NCBI GenBank assembly: GCA_949987705.1
Contig: CATLJY010000217.1
Location: forward strand, 62,001-126,000
Direction: 5' to 3'
Length of the DNA: 64,000 bases
DNA from: Thereva unica
Lineage: Eukaryota; Arthropoda; Insecta; Diptera; Therevidae
The notes under the pieces were generated by a model. It was not told where the DNA came from. It saw only the letters and a list, made by a program, of their open reading frames with translations, and searched no databases. Positions 21,970 to 33,239 of the stretch are shown here, piece by piece. Made by a program: the position numbers and the translations under genes. Positions within the stretch are counted from its first letter, which is position 1, and every line of letters starts with the position of its first letter.

Positions 21970-22716
21970 TTTATTATTCACATGTTTTAATATTTTTTCT
22001 GTTTTGTGATAAGATAATGTTCCCTTCACCGTCGTCCACATTCAGTTCATGGGGAGTTCCTGATCTTTTCTTAAATATGATTTCGAAGGAATTACCCATC
22101 TCTCCCAAATTCTCTAAGGCATGTTTCTACTTTTTTAATAAATTAATCCCCCTATCGGAGAGATCAGTATACCTTCCCGGTAAGTATATAATACTATCCT
22201 CCAGCTCTACCAGCACCTTTTTCCCGAACTTGGTATTCACCTTCGCAGCATCAATTATGTTATACGGTTCGTTGACTTTCATGTCTTTCAAAGGCATATT
22301 TTTCTTATATTGAAAAATGTTGATTTCCTCCAGTATGCATTCCTCATCCTCATCGACATTAGTATCATCATCATCATTATTCACAGAGATGATATGGGAC
22401 ATGTCTTTCTTCCTTTTGCTAAGAGTCGACTTAGAAAAATCCTCCTCCTTCTTCTCCTCGAAAAGTCGCCTCTTTACCCCTTTGCTAGTTGACGATTTCC
22501 TAGCTGACTCCAAATTATCAGCACAAAACTCAAAATTATTAGTATTCATACTCCACATATCTGAAAAGAATAAAGAATAAATAATTGAAAATTTATTTAT
22601 TTAAAACATTCTTACCCAAATGTTTCTTTTGATTTTTCAATAAAAAATTCTGCTCCTCACTTGATTTAACTTTGGAAAGTTTCTTCTGGCTTCCTCTAAA
22701 ACTGATGAAACTCTAC
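21970..22716 (-). pseudogene. Unrecognised small two-exon gene, frameshifted near its end
   Basis: Exon 1 (open from ~22713 to 22616) is joined to exon 2 (from 22560) by a 55-bp intron with donor GGTAAG and acceptor TTTTCAG; the joined frame is continuous through the ATG at 22558. Exon 1 has no in-frame ATG after a TAG, so translation may start at 22558 or in an unseen exon. Exon 2 gives a Lys/Ser-rich part (KGVKRRLFEEKKEEDFSKS), an acidic run (NNDDDDTNVDEDEE) and a compact domain with YNIIDAAKVNTKFGKKVL and IIYLPGRYTDL. A stop at 22127 follows an A-run; in the next frame the coding pattern resumes (ENLGEMGNSFEIIFKKRSG) to 21973, with AATAAA at 21970-21975. The beta-rich pattern hints at an OB-fold nucleic-acid binding protein, which is inference only. 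Confidence 0.55.
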
Positions 22717-22741
22717 TTAAGAATCATCAGCCAAAGTGGAG

Positions 22742-22749
22742 TTTATATA
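22742..22749 (-). promoter_or_regulatory. TATA box of the unrecognised gene
   Basis: TATATAAA on the minus strand, about 30-45 bp upstream of the likely transcript start of the gene below it. An initiator-like TCAGTT lies 46 bp after the start of the box, further than the usual ~30. Confidence 0.5.
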
Positions 22750-22782
22750 GGCCTGAACTACCCATACATTGATACTGTTAAA

Positions 22783-22890
22783 AAAAGTCGCTTTAATAAT
22801 TACGATCACCCATGCGGATATACCGTGCAATTGCACATGATTTGATCGCAGCTGCAAGCTGCAAGAGCCCGTTTGTTTTTGTTTTGTTTT
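22783..22890 (+). repeat. Promoter-side module, first copy
   Basis: Contains the palindrome GTGCAATTGCAC at 22826-22840 and TCGCAGCTGCAAG. A diverged direct copy lies at 30885-30990. Both copies lie near a TATA box pointing away from the palindrome centre. Confidence 0.55.
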
Positions 22891-22891
22891 G

Positions 22892-23545
22892 AGTAGAAAT
22901 TTCTCAAGTGAGCTCATGATTTTCGACGTTGAAAGCAAAATTAAAACCAAGCTGCAAAAAATAATCTACTTGGTAGTCTCAAGTCACGCCATGAATATTT
23001 TTGGAAAAAATTAATTTGTTTATGAATAATGGTGGATTGAATATTTTGGCATCGATTGATTGTTCTCGTAAACGATACGATGAAAATTATTGAAAATTTG
23101 GGAAAATGATGTGAAATAAATACGATTTACTTTAGTGTGCGGAACAACATAATAATTTATTATTGTTACTAATTTTTATCATTTTTTATAAACAAATACT
23201 GATTTGGCCCTGTTCTCAATGCAATATTCGAAATTTTTTTCGAGGAGTGTAATCTATGAAGGCTCACGATTAAAAAACCGTTTCAAACTTTTTGTGATCG
23301 CTCTTCGGGTTGGTAAAAAATACTATTGTTTATAGTCCATTCAAAACGCGAGGGGGGTGTTCCAAAATAACACCGTTAAGAAAATCGAACCCTAAAGGTT
23401 TTTGGAGTCGCTGATCACGAAAATCGAGGTCCCGCGGTCCTAAAATTAGGGCGTCACCCCTAAAAATGCAAAAAACACCCCTTTTTAGGGGGTTTTCGCG
23501 ATTACTTCAGTAATAATGAAAACTAATGCGATGAAATGCACTTTT
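22892..23545 (+). repeat. Family F segment A, left copy
   Basis: Matches 30108-30762 in reverse complement over ~650 bp with few differences. Includes a G/C-rich block with CACCCCTTTTTAGGGGG. It leads directly into the tandem array. No coding capacity. Confidence 0.8.
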
Positions 23546-26169
23546 TAAAACGTTTTTATTAGCTCGCTTTCTTGTCTGTCTGTTTGTCCGGTACAAATCT
23601 TGCAATCGATTTTTTGACTACTTCCGGTTACCCGATCACCCTGAAATTTTGCACACAGCTTCAACTCCGATGACAATGCAATATGGTATACTCATTATAC
23701 CGTTAGATCCACGGCGGAGGACTCTAGAGGACGGATTACTGTTTTCTTCACGGAACAAATTTTGCATTCGATTTTTCAAATACTTCCGGATATTCTATCA
23801 TGGTGAAATTTTTCACACAGCTTAAGCTATGGTACACACCTTTAGTCCATGGAGGCCGTCTCAGGAGGGCGGATTGAAATATTCTTCACAAACCCTTCAA
23901 CATGGAGATCAAATGAAATGGTATGTTAAGTAGAACACCATAAGCAATATAGTATACTCAATTTATCGTTTGGTCCATGGCGGTCATCTCCAGAGGGCAG
24001 ATTACCATTTTCTTCACAACCCCCTCTATATGGGTATCAAATGAAAGGGCATCATAAGACGAATGCAATAAGCCATGCCCTTAGATCCATGGCAGACTCC
24101 TCAGGAGGGTGGGTTACCATTCTCTTCAGAACCCTTTCGACATGGGTATCAAATGAAAGGGTCTCGACATGGGTATCAAATGAAAGGGAATCATGTGTCG
24201 AATGCAATAAGCTATGTCTCTAGATCCATGGCGACCTCCTCAGGAGGGTGGATTACCATTCTCTTCAGAGCCTTTTCGACATGGGTATCAAATGAAAGGG
24301 TATGATAATTAGAAAACAATAAGCAATATATGTAGTATACTCAATATTTCGTTTGGTCCATGGCGGCCATCTCAAGAGGACGGATTAACATTTTCTTCAC
24401 AACCCCCTCGACATGGGTATCAAACGAAAGGGCATCATAAGTAATGCAATAAGCTATGTCTTTAGATTCATGGCTACCTCCTCAGGAGGGCCGGTTACCA
24501 TTCTCTGCAGAACCCTTTCGACATGGGTAACAAATGAAAGGGTATGATAAGTAAAACACCATAAGCAATACAATATACTCAGAACATCATTAGGTCCGTG
24601 GCGGCCTCCTCAGGAGGGTGGGTTACCATTCTCTTCAGAACCCTTTCGACATGGGTATCAAATGAAAAGGTATGATAAGTAGAATTCCATAAGCAATATA
24701 GTATACTCAATATTTCGTTTGGTCCATGGCGGCCATCTCAAGAGGACGGATTAACATTTTCTTCACAACCCCCTCGACATGGGTATCAAACGAAAGGGCA
24801 TCATAAGTAATGCAATAAGCTATGTCTTTAGATTCATGGCGATTTCCTCAGGAGGGCCGGTTACCATTCTCTTCAGAACCCTTTCGACATGGGTATCAAA
24901 TGAAAGGGTATGATAAGTAAAACACCATAAGCAATACAATATACTCAGAACATCATTAGGTCCGTGGCGGCCTCCTCAGGAGGGCCGGTTACCATTCTCT
25001 TCAGAACCCTTTCGACATGGGTATCAAATGAAAGGGTATGATAAGTAAAACACCATAAGCAATACAATATACTCAGAACATCATTAGGTCCGTGGCGGCC
25101 TCCTCAGGAGGGTGGGTTACCATTCTCTTCAGAACCCTTTCGACATGGGTATCAAATGAAAGGGTATGATAAGTAGAATACCATAAGCAATATATTATCC
25201 TCGATATTTCGTTTGGTCCGAGGCGGCCATCTCAAGAGAACGGATTAACATTTTCTTCACAACCCCCTCGACATGGGTATCAAACGAATGGGCATCATAA
25301 GTAATGCAATAAGCTATGTGTTTAGATCCATGGCGACCTCCTCAGGAGAGCCGGTTACCATTCTCTTCAGACCGCTTTCGACATGGGTATCAAATGAAAG
25401 GTTATGATAAGTAGAATACCATAAGCAATATAATATACTCAATATTTGGTTTGGTCCATGGCGGCCATCTCAAGAGGACGGATTATCATTTCCTTCACAA
25501 CCCTCTCGACATGGGTATCAAACGAAAGGGCATCAAAAGTAATGCAATAAGCTATGTTAGATCCATGGCGACCTCCTCAGGAGGGCCGGTTACCATTCTC
25601 TTCAGAACCCTTTCGACATGGGTATCAAATGAAAGGGTATGATAAGTAAAACACCATAATCAATACAATATACTCAGAACATCATTAGGTCCATGGCGGC
25701 CTCCTCAGGAGGGTGGGTTACCATTCTCTTCAGAACCCTTTCGACATGGGTGTCAAATGAAAGGGTATGATAAGTAGAATACCATAAGCAATATATTATC
25801 CTCAATATGTATTTCGTTTGGTCCATGGCGGCCATCTCAAGAGAACGGATTAACATTTACTTCACAACCCCCTCGACATGGGTATCAAACGAAAAGGCAT
25901 CAAAAGTAATGCAATAAGCTATGTCTTTAGATCCATGGCGACCTCCTCAGGAGGGCCGATTACCATTCTCTTCAGAACCCTTTCGACATGGGTATCAAAT
26001 GAAAGGGTATGATAAGTAAAACACCATAAGCAATACAATATACTCAGAACATCATTAGGTCCATGGCGGCCTCCTCAGGAGGGTGGGTTACCATTCTCTT
26101 CAGAACCCTTTCGACAGGGGTGTAAAAATGAAAGGGTATGACAAGTAGAATACCATAAGCAATATATTA
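23546..26169 (+). repeat. Family F tandem array, left arm (higher-order repeat)
   Basis: Subunits of 110-130 bp each carry GACATGGGTATCAAATGAAA. Three kinds alternate: a (TCATTAGGTCCGTGGCGG), b (TTTCGTTTGGTCCATGGCGG) and c (GTCTTTAGATCCATGGCGA). From about 24.4 kb they mostly run b-c-a, a higher-order unit near 365 bp, with some units missing or doubled. The outer ~450 bp (23546-24000) is more diverged and begins with TTAGCTCGCTTTCTTGTCTG. The array is non-coding although long frames occur in it. Confidence 0.85.
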
Positions 26170-26639
26170 CAGTGGAACCTCGATTAACCGGGTTGCCCGG
26201 GACCAAGCCTGACACGGATAATCGAAATCCCGGTTAACAGAGTTTTAATATAATTAATAAAGATTACATTACAATACATATGACACAAAACAAATTCTTC
26301 AAAGAAACATGAAAAGAAACGTTTTAGTCCACAGTTCAGGGAGCATTTTTTAATGAGTAATAACCAGCTGAAATTTCCGCGAGTAGCTTCCTTTTGGCGA
26401 AGCGAATAACTTTTCGATTTGCGAAAATTCTCGATAGTTACTAATGAAACACGTGAGCGTTCAAGATTTCCGTTTGGTCCAACCGACGGCTCGTCCACCC
26501 TCAGCTTGTGCAGATAACTAGGCCATAAATAATTACTAGTTATAAGCTGATTTTTTCACTATTATTGTATTAGTATATAATTGCAGATTTGTGCAAAGCG
26601 TACGACTGGTAAATCCGGCCACTTGATTTGTAGGACAAT

Positions 26640-26990
26640 GTAGCCATCTTATTGTACCCCCAAGGGGATCGGTCAAATCGTCTTGGTCTTCTATATCTAA
26701 ATTATAGCCATTCACATTGCTGGTACAGTTTCGTGTAGAGCAGTCCTGCTTGCCTGCATCCACGCCAACCTCGGCAATCTGTCTTGCATGCCGGAGGTTT
26801 CAGTGAGGGAAATGGGAACTAACCCATTTTTTGTCAAGTTTCACCCCTACTGCTCTGGATCCAAGTAGTTTGCGATGCACTGTTGCGCCTGATGGAAAAC
26901 TCTGAAGGTGTGTTGTTGAGGAGCAGCTTCAGTGGGAGGTCTGGAAGACGTGTTTGTTGATTCCTTGTAGGCTGATTTCACGTCCTGCTT
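26640..26990 (-). pseudogene. Second CXC-like protein fragment, heavily decayed
   Basis: Minus strand: RPPTEAAPQQHTFRVFHQAQ near 26930-26870, then LDPEQ, stops, LTKNGLVPISLTE, a Cys-poor remnant GKQDCSTRNCTSN, and an end VNGYNLDIEDQDDLTDP near 26720-26670. The block order (helix, DPE/WGW position, LVP, Cys cluster, acidic tail) parallels the fragment at 10335-10827. Several stops and shifts. Lower confidence than the first copy because the Cys cluster is largely lost. Confidence 0.45.
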
Positions 26991-26999
26991 ATACCTCAA

Positions 27000-28440
27000 C
27001 TAGATGCATGTTTTAAAGCGCAATCAGAAATTTCTCAGTAGCGACTTGTATTCCTTTTGAATGGGCTGAATGATCAGTGAATTTGGTAGTGTAAGTAACG
27101 GAAGGAGAAGCAACGCGGATGTAGAATGGCAGAGTAAACATACATTGAGGGGAGTTTGGAAACCCATCATTATGGATTAACATCTTCCTCATAATTGCAA
27201 AACTTTTGTGAGCGATTCTACTTTCATTCCATTTTGTCGTCAGCATCATTACTCTATCCTTGTTTTTGGAAACCAATAGAAAATTTACTTGTGAAATTAT
27301 TGGTGTCATGGTGCTACTAAATTGTACCTCCACGGATAGCGTTTTGGTCGATTTGCTCAAGCGTTCCTGGATCCGACTACCCATCGAACACAATAGTCAT
27401 GTGCATTCAGTAGATTATTTCTATCCCCACTGTATAAAAGCTGCTCAACTTCGAATTGGACCGCTGGAGAAAATTCTAGTGACTCCATTACCACCTTACA
27501 AAAAGCTCGGAAAGCTAACGTACGCCCTTCGATCGGTATTGCAAGCGTGGCCTTTCATATTATTTTCAGGGCGCTTGACTGCGTAGCCCCGTTTTCCCAA
27601 ACCACTCGCTATCACATCTCATAATCTAGAGAGAAGTTAATCGAACGTTGTACGCTGCCCCAACGAGTGTGCCTTTTCAACGACAGACAACCATGATGTG
27701 TATATCGTGTCGTATTGCCCGAGAAGCGCATTGTGCGGAATGTGTTTCGACCATCGCGAGTATGTTAAAATCGACGTTGTCATTGACAATTTGGCAAAGT
27801 GCTTGTTGGTTAACAATCAGAGAAGGGTACACAATATTCGAAACACTTAGAATCAAGTTGTTTCATTGCATGACGAACAAAACCCCATGGAAGACAGGAC
27901 ATCTATCAATTTGCGAGACCCGTATTTTTTGTAAAGAAATGCTGCCAAGCCGATTTTAAGAGGTGAGAGGAATGTCGTAGGCCTAACTAATCACCATGTG
28001 AAGGCGTTTGAGAACAGGCATGGTGGAAGAGTTCATCTGGGCGCTCCCTCCCCATTAATGAGAAAATTGAATGGTTAGAAAGGTGTCTTGTAGGAAATTT
28101 AAGGTACTTTCACAGAGCATAAGGGGCTTTGTTGATAACGTGTACCTATATTGTCCGACATGTAGGGCATGGGAGTGGGTGTTTTCTACGTTTTCAAGTA
28201 GCAAACTTGAAATTCGGATGCAGCACCCCAAAAACTCTTTTAAAACCGCTGAGAAAAAAACGTCCGCCATTATGCTTCGAAAAAATCACCATTTAACTGG
28301 ACTATATCTCGTAAAAACATGCTCTGATAAGAATTTCCACGGATATTAGAGTAAAACACGGATATCAGAGTGATCCCGGATAACACGGTTAAAAGAGAAA
28401 AAATATCAATTACATAATTTTTGCCGGTTAATAGAGGTCC
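27000..28440. other. Interior of the pogo-like element, unrecognised
   Basis: Frames of 100-126 codons at 27393-27013 (minus), 27260-27586 and 27648-27959 (plus) overlap one another on opposite strands. None shows a transposase motif or a family I know. The sequence is less AT-rich than its surroundings, which suggests captured DNA. Confidence 0.35.
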
Positions 28441-28452
28441 CGGTTAAACGAG

Positions 28453-28690
28453 GGCCGGTTACCATTCTCTTCAGAACCCTTTCGACATGGGTATCAAATG
28501 AAAGGGTATGATAAGTAAAACACAATAAGCAATACAATATACTCAGAACATCATTAGGTCCATGGCGGCCTCCTCAGGAGGGTGGGTTACCATTGTCTTC
28601 AGAGCACGGCTTACCATTTTCATCACAACACCTGCGACGTAGGTACTACAGAAAAGGGTGTGATAAGTAGAATACAATAAGCTATATGAG
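28453..28690 (+). repeat. Family F array, inner end of left arm
   Basis: One c and one a subunit followed by the diverged terminal unit (GCGACGTAGGTACTACAG). It matches the inner end of the right arm, 33960-34110 reversed. Confidence 0.8.
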
Positions 28691-29640
28691 GTCATTGTAA
28701 ATTTAACTTGGCGGCTGACATAATTTGGTGGATTGCCTAACTTTACAACAACCTTGACATGTATCAGTTACATATAAATTAATACGGTAAATTATTCAAA
28801 GTAAAATGAAAGATAAAAGTTTCAGATAATTACGACTCAAATTTAATTTATAGATGTTTTTATATGAAGAAAGCAGTTAAATACAGTCAAAAGCCATCTA
28901 AACGCTTTTCAGTAGTTGCGAGCACTCACGAGTGAAAATAATAAAAATGATCAAAAAAGAAGCTATTATTGAAATAAAAATCATATAAAATTAATTTAGC
29001 TTACTCCTTCATTTTAATTTTCAGGAATTTCAAAATTAAAAAGATTGGTATATTATTAGTAGATTTAGGTAACAATTTTCCACATGTATCCGTCATAATA
29101 TCATGACCATGTTAAAAAGTGATTGCAAAATGTAGCACACAAAACTAAAAAGTAGATAATAATTATTAGATAAAAAAACTTTTTAATATAACACGTTTTT
29201 ATAACGAACTAAAAAGTATAAAATAATGGCACTAGCCCCATACAGATTTAGAACCTCAAACATATTTCTAACACCATACAGAGAGTCCTGAAAATTTGTG
29301 ATTGTGAATTTGTAATAGCTATGAAAATATATGTAAAATTTTAAACGAAAAAACGTGGGGCGCATGCTATAGACAATAGTAAGGAGTGTAGAGTAGCTGG
29401 GTTGAGAAATCATTCGCATCAATAATATATACGCCCCACGTTTTTTCGTTTAAAATTTTACATATATTTTCATAGCTATTACAAATTCACAATCACAAAT
29501 TTTCAAGACTCTGTATTGTGTTAGAAATATGTTTGAGGTTCTAAATCTGTATGGGGCTAGTGCAATTATTTTATACTTTTTAGTTCGTTATAAAAACGTG
29601 TTATATTAAAAAGTTTTTTTTATCTAATAATTATTTTAAT
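28690..29640. repeat. Family F segment C with a hairpin
   Basis: 28690-29355 matches 33240-33990 reversed. From 29440 a ~190-bp stretch repeats 29165-29355 in inverted orientation, so about 29165-29640 could fold into a long hairpin with an 80-bp loop. Stem bases next to the loop include CGTGGGGCG. The 79-codon minus frame here is a consequence of the repeat. Confidence 0.75.
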
Positions 29641-30107
29641 ATTTATTTGCGAAGGTGGTTGATTTATACTACCCCTAAATCGGCCAAAAATGGCAAAAAT
29701 TGTAAACATTTTTTTTTTTTTTTCAAGTTTATGCTTCAAATTCGATTGTGGGTGTACTGTCAGGCAAAAATAAATTATTACCCCTACTATAATAAAAACA
29801 ACTTAATATAAAAAAAATTGAAAACATTTTTTTTTTGCTTTTTGTTTGAAATTTGGTTCAAAAGGTATTATCAGCAAATTAATTTTTTCAACTCTTAAGG
29901 GGGTAAAACTACCACCACATTAAAATTGTAATTGGAACAAATTGAAATTTATTGCTTTGCATTAAAATTTTATATTTGATGAAATATTATTAAAACATTT
30001 GGAAATTTTTTAACCCTCTTGAAGGAGTTAAACCTTAGGGGTACCCCTTACCATAAAGTTCGCCTTAATTTAGTATAAATCAACCACCTTCGCAAAAAAA
30101 TATTAAA
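29641..30107. mobile_element. MITE-like element with GCGAAGGTGGTTG ends
   Basis: About 450 bp flanked by TTTGCGAAGGTGGTTGATTT at 29647 and its complement near 30085. Interior is A/T homopolymer-rich and non-coding. The same terminus occurs at 52105-52130, also next to a segment A-like sequence, so it may be the true end of family F rather than an independent element. Confidence 0.6.
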
Positions 30108-30762
30108 AAAAGTGCATTTCATCGCATTAGTTTTCATTATTACTGAAGTAGTCGCGAAAACCCCCTAAAAAGGGGTGTTTTTTGCATTTTTAGGGGTGAC
30201 GTCCTAATTTTAGGACCGCGGGACCTCGACTTTCGTGATCAGCGACCCCAAAAACCTTTAGGGTTCGATTTTCTTAACGGTGTTATTTTGGAACACCCCC
30301 TCGCGTTTTGAATGGACTATAAACAATAGTATTTTTTTCCAACCCGAAGAGCGATCACAAAAAGTTTGAAACGGTTTTTTAATCGTGAGCCTTCATAGAT
30401 TACACTCCTCGAAAAAAATTTCGAATATTGCATTGAGAACAGGGCCAAATCAGTATTTGTTTATAAAAAATGATAAAAATTAGTAACAATAATAAATTAT
30501 TATGTTGTTCCGCACACTAAAGTAAATCGTATTTATTTCACATCATTTTCCCAAATTTTCAATAATTTTCATCGTATCGTTTACGAGAACAATCAATCGA
30601 TGCCAAAATATTCAATCCACCATTATTCATAAACAAATTAATTTTTTCCAAAAATATTCATGGCGTGACTTGAGACTACCAAGTAGATTATTTTTTGCAG
30701 CTTGGTTTTAATTTTGCTTTCAACGTCGAAAATCATGAGCTCACTTGAGAAATTCCTACTCT
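30108..30762 (-). repeat. Family F segment A, inverted copy
   Basis: Reverse complement of 22892-23545. Confidence 0.8.
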
Positions 30763-31282
30763 TTTGCGTTTCTTGCTCATTTCGCAGCTGTCGCTGAAAT
30801 GAAATTATTATGTAGCTAAGAAATGCAGATGCCAAGCGAACCAATTAAAATAAATAAGCAGGCGAGTTTAACTTCCAAAGATTGAAAGAAGTCGCATTTA
30901 TAATTAATTGCGATCACGCAAGCAGATATACTGCGCAATTGCACATGATCTGGTCGCAGCTGCAAGAGCCCGTTTGTTTTTGTTTTATTTTGCGTTTCTT
31001 TCTCGTTTTGCGGCATAATTGGCGAGCGAGTTAAGATGCAAAATTTATTACTTTTGCATGTATTCACATATTACTAAATTGATAAGACGAAATTCCTTTC
31101 CATTTAATGCAAGGGGTCGCGTATATAAAAACCTAAAATCGCGGAAAGTGAGTCGGGAAGTATTTACCTTGACAGTTTGACTTTAAAAAACCACAAGCGT
31201 TTTCAGAAGTTTAAACTAATTGGAATTTTGAGTGTTAACATTGTTTTAAAAAGTGTAAAAGTATGGGTAGATATACTTAATC
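30763..31282 (+). promoter_or_regulatory. TATA-containing region with second GCAATTGCAC module
   Basis: 30885-30990 repeats the module at 22783-22890. TATATAAAA at 31122-31130 faces right. Downstream is ~135 bp of leader-like sequence and an ATG at about 31263 followed by GGTAGATA; the sequence is then cut by the Helentron-like remnant. It may be a second promoter of the kind that serves the gene at 22 kb, now with its gene lost. Confidence 0.4.
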
Positions 31283-31562
31283 TTCTATATAAATATAATT
31301 GGAGTGTCTGTCTGTGATGTCAAAATAATTGTGTTTTTGAAGTGAAAACTTCTTTAGCCGCGTTGGGCACTTTTTGATAGGGGAAAATGTTATGGGTTCG
31401 CGTCACCGACATGCTCATGACTGGCGCACGCGCTCAATCGATTATAATCAAAAACTTTTTGATTTTGAATAAAAAAATAAATCTGACCGCCTACTATTAT
31501 TCAATTAAGTATCGAAAATGAAAATATAAAACCAGTCATTTTGAACGTCACACTTCATTACT

Positions 31563-32047
31563 TCATATATGGACATACATACTAAATTCACTAGATGCAT
31601 TGGTGTTAATGTTTCTGATATAGGCGAAATATGCGTTGCTCGTTGCAGTTCCGAGAATGGGCAATGCGTATTAATGGTTGCCGTTTATATTTCGCCTGGA
31701 AAATCTATGAGACAGATACAACAATTTTTATTCGAAAATTTGATGATTTATACAAAAGAAGGTTCTGAAATTCTCGAAAAAAGATTCGGCGAAAAATATG
31801 ATAATGTACCGATGATTTTAAGTGGAGACTTCCATATTAACTTTGCAGATGATAGCTACCATTAATTGAATTTTTAAATACAGCACTTAATTTAAATATG
31901 TCCAATGATCGGAAACTTAGTACTACCAAATATAAAACGACGATCGATGCGGTTTTTACGCGATACTTAGATAAATTCGAATCAAACATTTTCATTTCTT
32001 ACTTTAGTTACCATAACCCGATTGTATCTTTTCTACAAAAGTGCTAA
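31563..32047 (+). pseudogene. Helentron C-terminal endonuclease fragment
   Basis: APE-like endonuclease fused to the helicase of Helentrons. Visible blocks: VAVYISPGKSMRQIQQFL, MILSGDFHINFAD (Asp and Asn-equivalent positions), a one-step frameshift near 31860, then TTIDAVFTRYLDKF and SYFSYHNPIVSFL with the terminal His, stop at 32045. The N-terminal endonuclease blocks are missing. A related piece, with helicase still attached, is at 40684-41758. Confidence 0.7.
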
Positions 32048-32051
32048 TGAA

Positions 32052-32312
32052 ATAGGATGGTAAAAATTGCTACAATTATTACATAATTTAAAAAATAATT
32101 CTGAGATATCGGTTAAAGATGCAGCAGCATTAAATTTTATAGAAAAAAGTACACTTATTAATGAAGACGCAGTTACTTGTGCTACATATTTTAATAAGTT
32201 GGTTAATGTCCTAATGAAAATACTGCAATCAAAAAGATTTAGTCCTTTCAAGAAATATAGAATTTTGTATTACATACTTCAAAAGAATCGAATTTCAACA
32301 TCTAAGTTCTAA
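32052..32312 (+). pseudogene. Helentron/Helitron Rep-domain fragment
   Basis: Starts ~10 bp after the endonuclease stop. Blocks KDAAALNFIEKSTLINEDAV, TCATYFNKLVNVLMKILQSK and FSPFKKYRILYYI match the region just upstream of the HUH motif of Helitron Rep proteins. The frame breaks before the His-x-His would appear. In a normal protein Rep lies N-terminal to helicase and endonuclease, so its place after the endonuclease is rearranged. Confidence 0.6.
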
Positions 32313-32379
32313 GTTTTCACTTCTATCGGCAGTCCCTATAACTGCCAATTTTTTTTTTTAATTTTATATGGTTATTTAC

Positions 32380-33130
32380 ATGATTTTAAAACGAAATCAC
32401 GCATTTTTAAAATTTTTGTCTGTCTGTATGTCTGTGTGTCTGTATGTCTGTCTGTCTGTTTGTTCGGGCTAATCTCGGAAACGGCTAATCCGATTGGGAT
32501 GGAACTTTCATTGGAAGATTCAGTATTTTGGCGGGCAGGTTTTAGGCTATTTATATCCACTATATATTAGCTCTACCTGTATGTATGTATGGATTTATGT
32601 ATGTAGACAAATCTTGAAAATTGTTTATGACCCACTTTCTTATAACCGATCAGCTTCAAATTTTGCACACATGCACAGTTCAAATGACAATGCAATCTGA
32701 CCATTTTATAAAAAAATCAAGATGGCCGTTTCAAGATGGCGGCCGAATTTCGCAATTGTGTTTGCTGACCGCCGGCATGGGTATCAAATGAAAGGGAATG
32801 ATAAGTATAATATAATTACCTATTTGGTGTCATTCCAAATTCAAAATGGCGGCCGGAACAAAATGGCGGCCAACACAGATGGCGGATTACCTTTTTATTT
32901 ACGTCACGATCGGTATGGGTATCAAATGAAAGGATATGACAAGTAGAATACTATTAGCTGGGTGGCGTAATTCCAAATTCAAAATGGCAACCAACACAAA
33001 ATGGCGTACTACAATTTTTTACAATGCTCTTGATATGGATACCAAATAAAAGTGTATGATGAGTAGAGTACAGTAAGCTGGGTGACCTCATTTTAAATAT
33101 CGGTCACCACAAAATAACCGAAGACATAAT
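32380..33130 (+). repeat. Diverged relative of the family F array
   Basis: Begins with a CTGTCTGTATGT microsatellite, then GGCTAATCTCGGAAACGGC, and three spaced units with GGGTATCAAATGAAAGG or a variant and AAAATGGCGGCC. Spacing is ~150 bp, longer than in the main arrays. Non-coding. Confidence 0.65.
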
Positions 33131-33239
33131 AAACTAAAAGGTAGAAAACTAAAAATATAGTTTAAAAAAACTTAAAAATATGCTTTTGTTTAAAAATGAA
33201 CTAAAAAGTAAAAAATTTTGTTGAATGAAACCTTCTTTG

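Larger units (their letters stand above)
26170..28452. mobile_element. Pogo/Tigger-like element, one end truncated
   Basis: Starts CAGTGGAACCTCGATTAAC after TA at 26168-26169, a typical pogo-like terminus. The other end, read inward, is CTCGTTTAACCGGGACCTC, so the first nine bases are missing there. A second internal repeat (GGTCCCGGTTAA) lies near the right end. No pogo transposase is recognisable; the interior holds unrelated material including a decayed CXC-like fragment. It is absent from the matching place in the other palindrome arm. Confidence 0.7.
31283..32350 (+). mobile_element. Helentron-derived remnant
   Basis: Begins near TCTATATAAATATAATTGG. Subterminal inverted repeats: GAAGTGAAAACTTC at 31338 and AAGTTTTCACTTC at 32308. 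It encloses an endonuclease fragment and a Rep fragment typical of Helentrons (Helitrons with a C-terminal endonuclease). Boundaries are approximate. Confidence 0.6.

Noticed and set aside
24041..25856. Open frames in the family F arrays on both strands with repeated HGYQMKG-type motifs
   Set aside because: They come from translating a tandem repeat whose subunits happen to lack stops in one frame; frames occur on both strands and in both arms, and have no start or domain logic.
32400..32470. CTGTCTGTATGT run as a regulatory element
   Set aside because: It is a microsatellite of the type that often precedes family F-like sequences; no sign of function.
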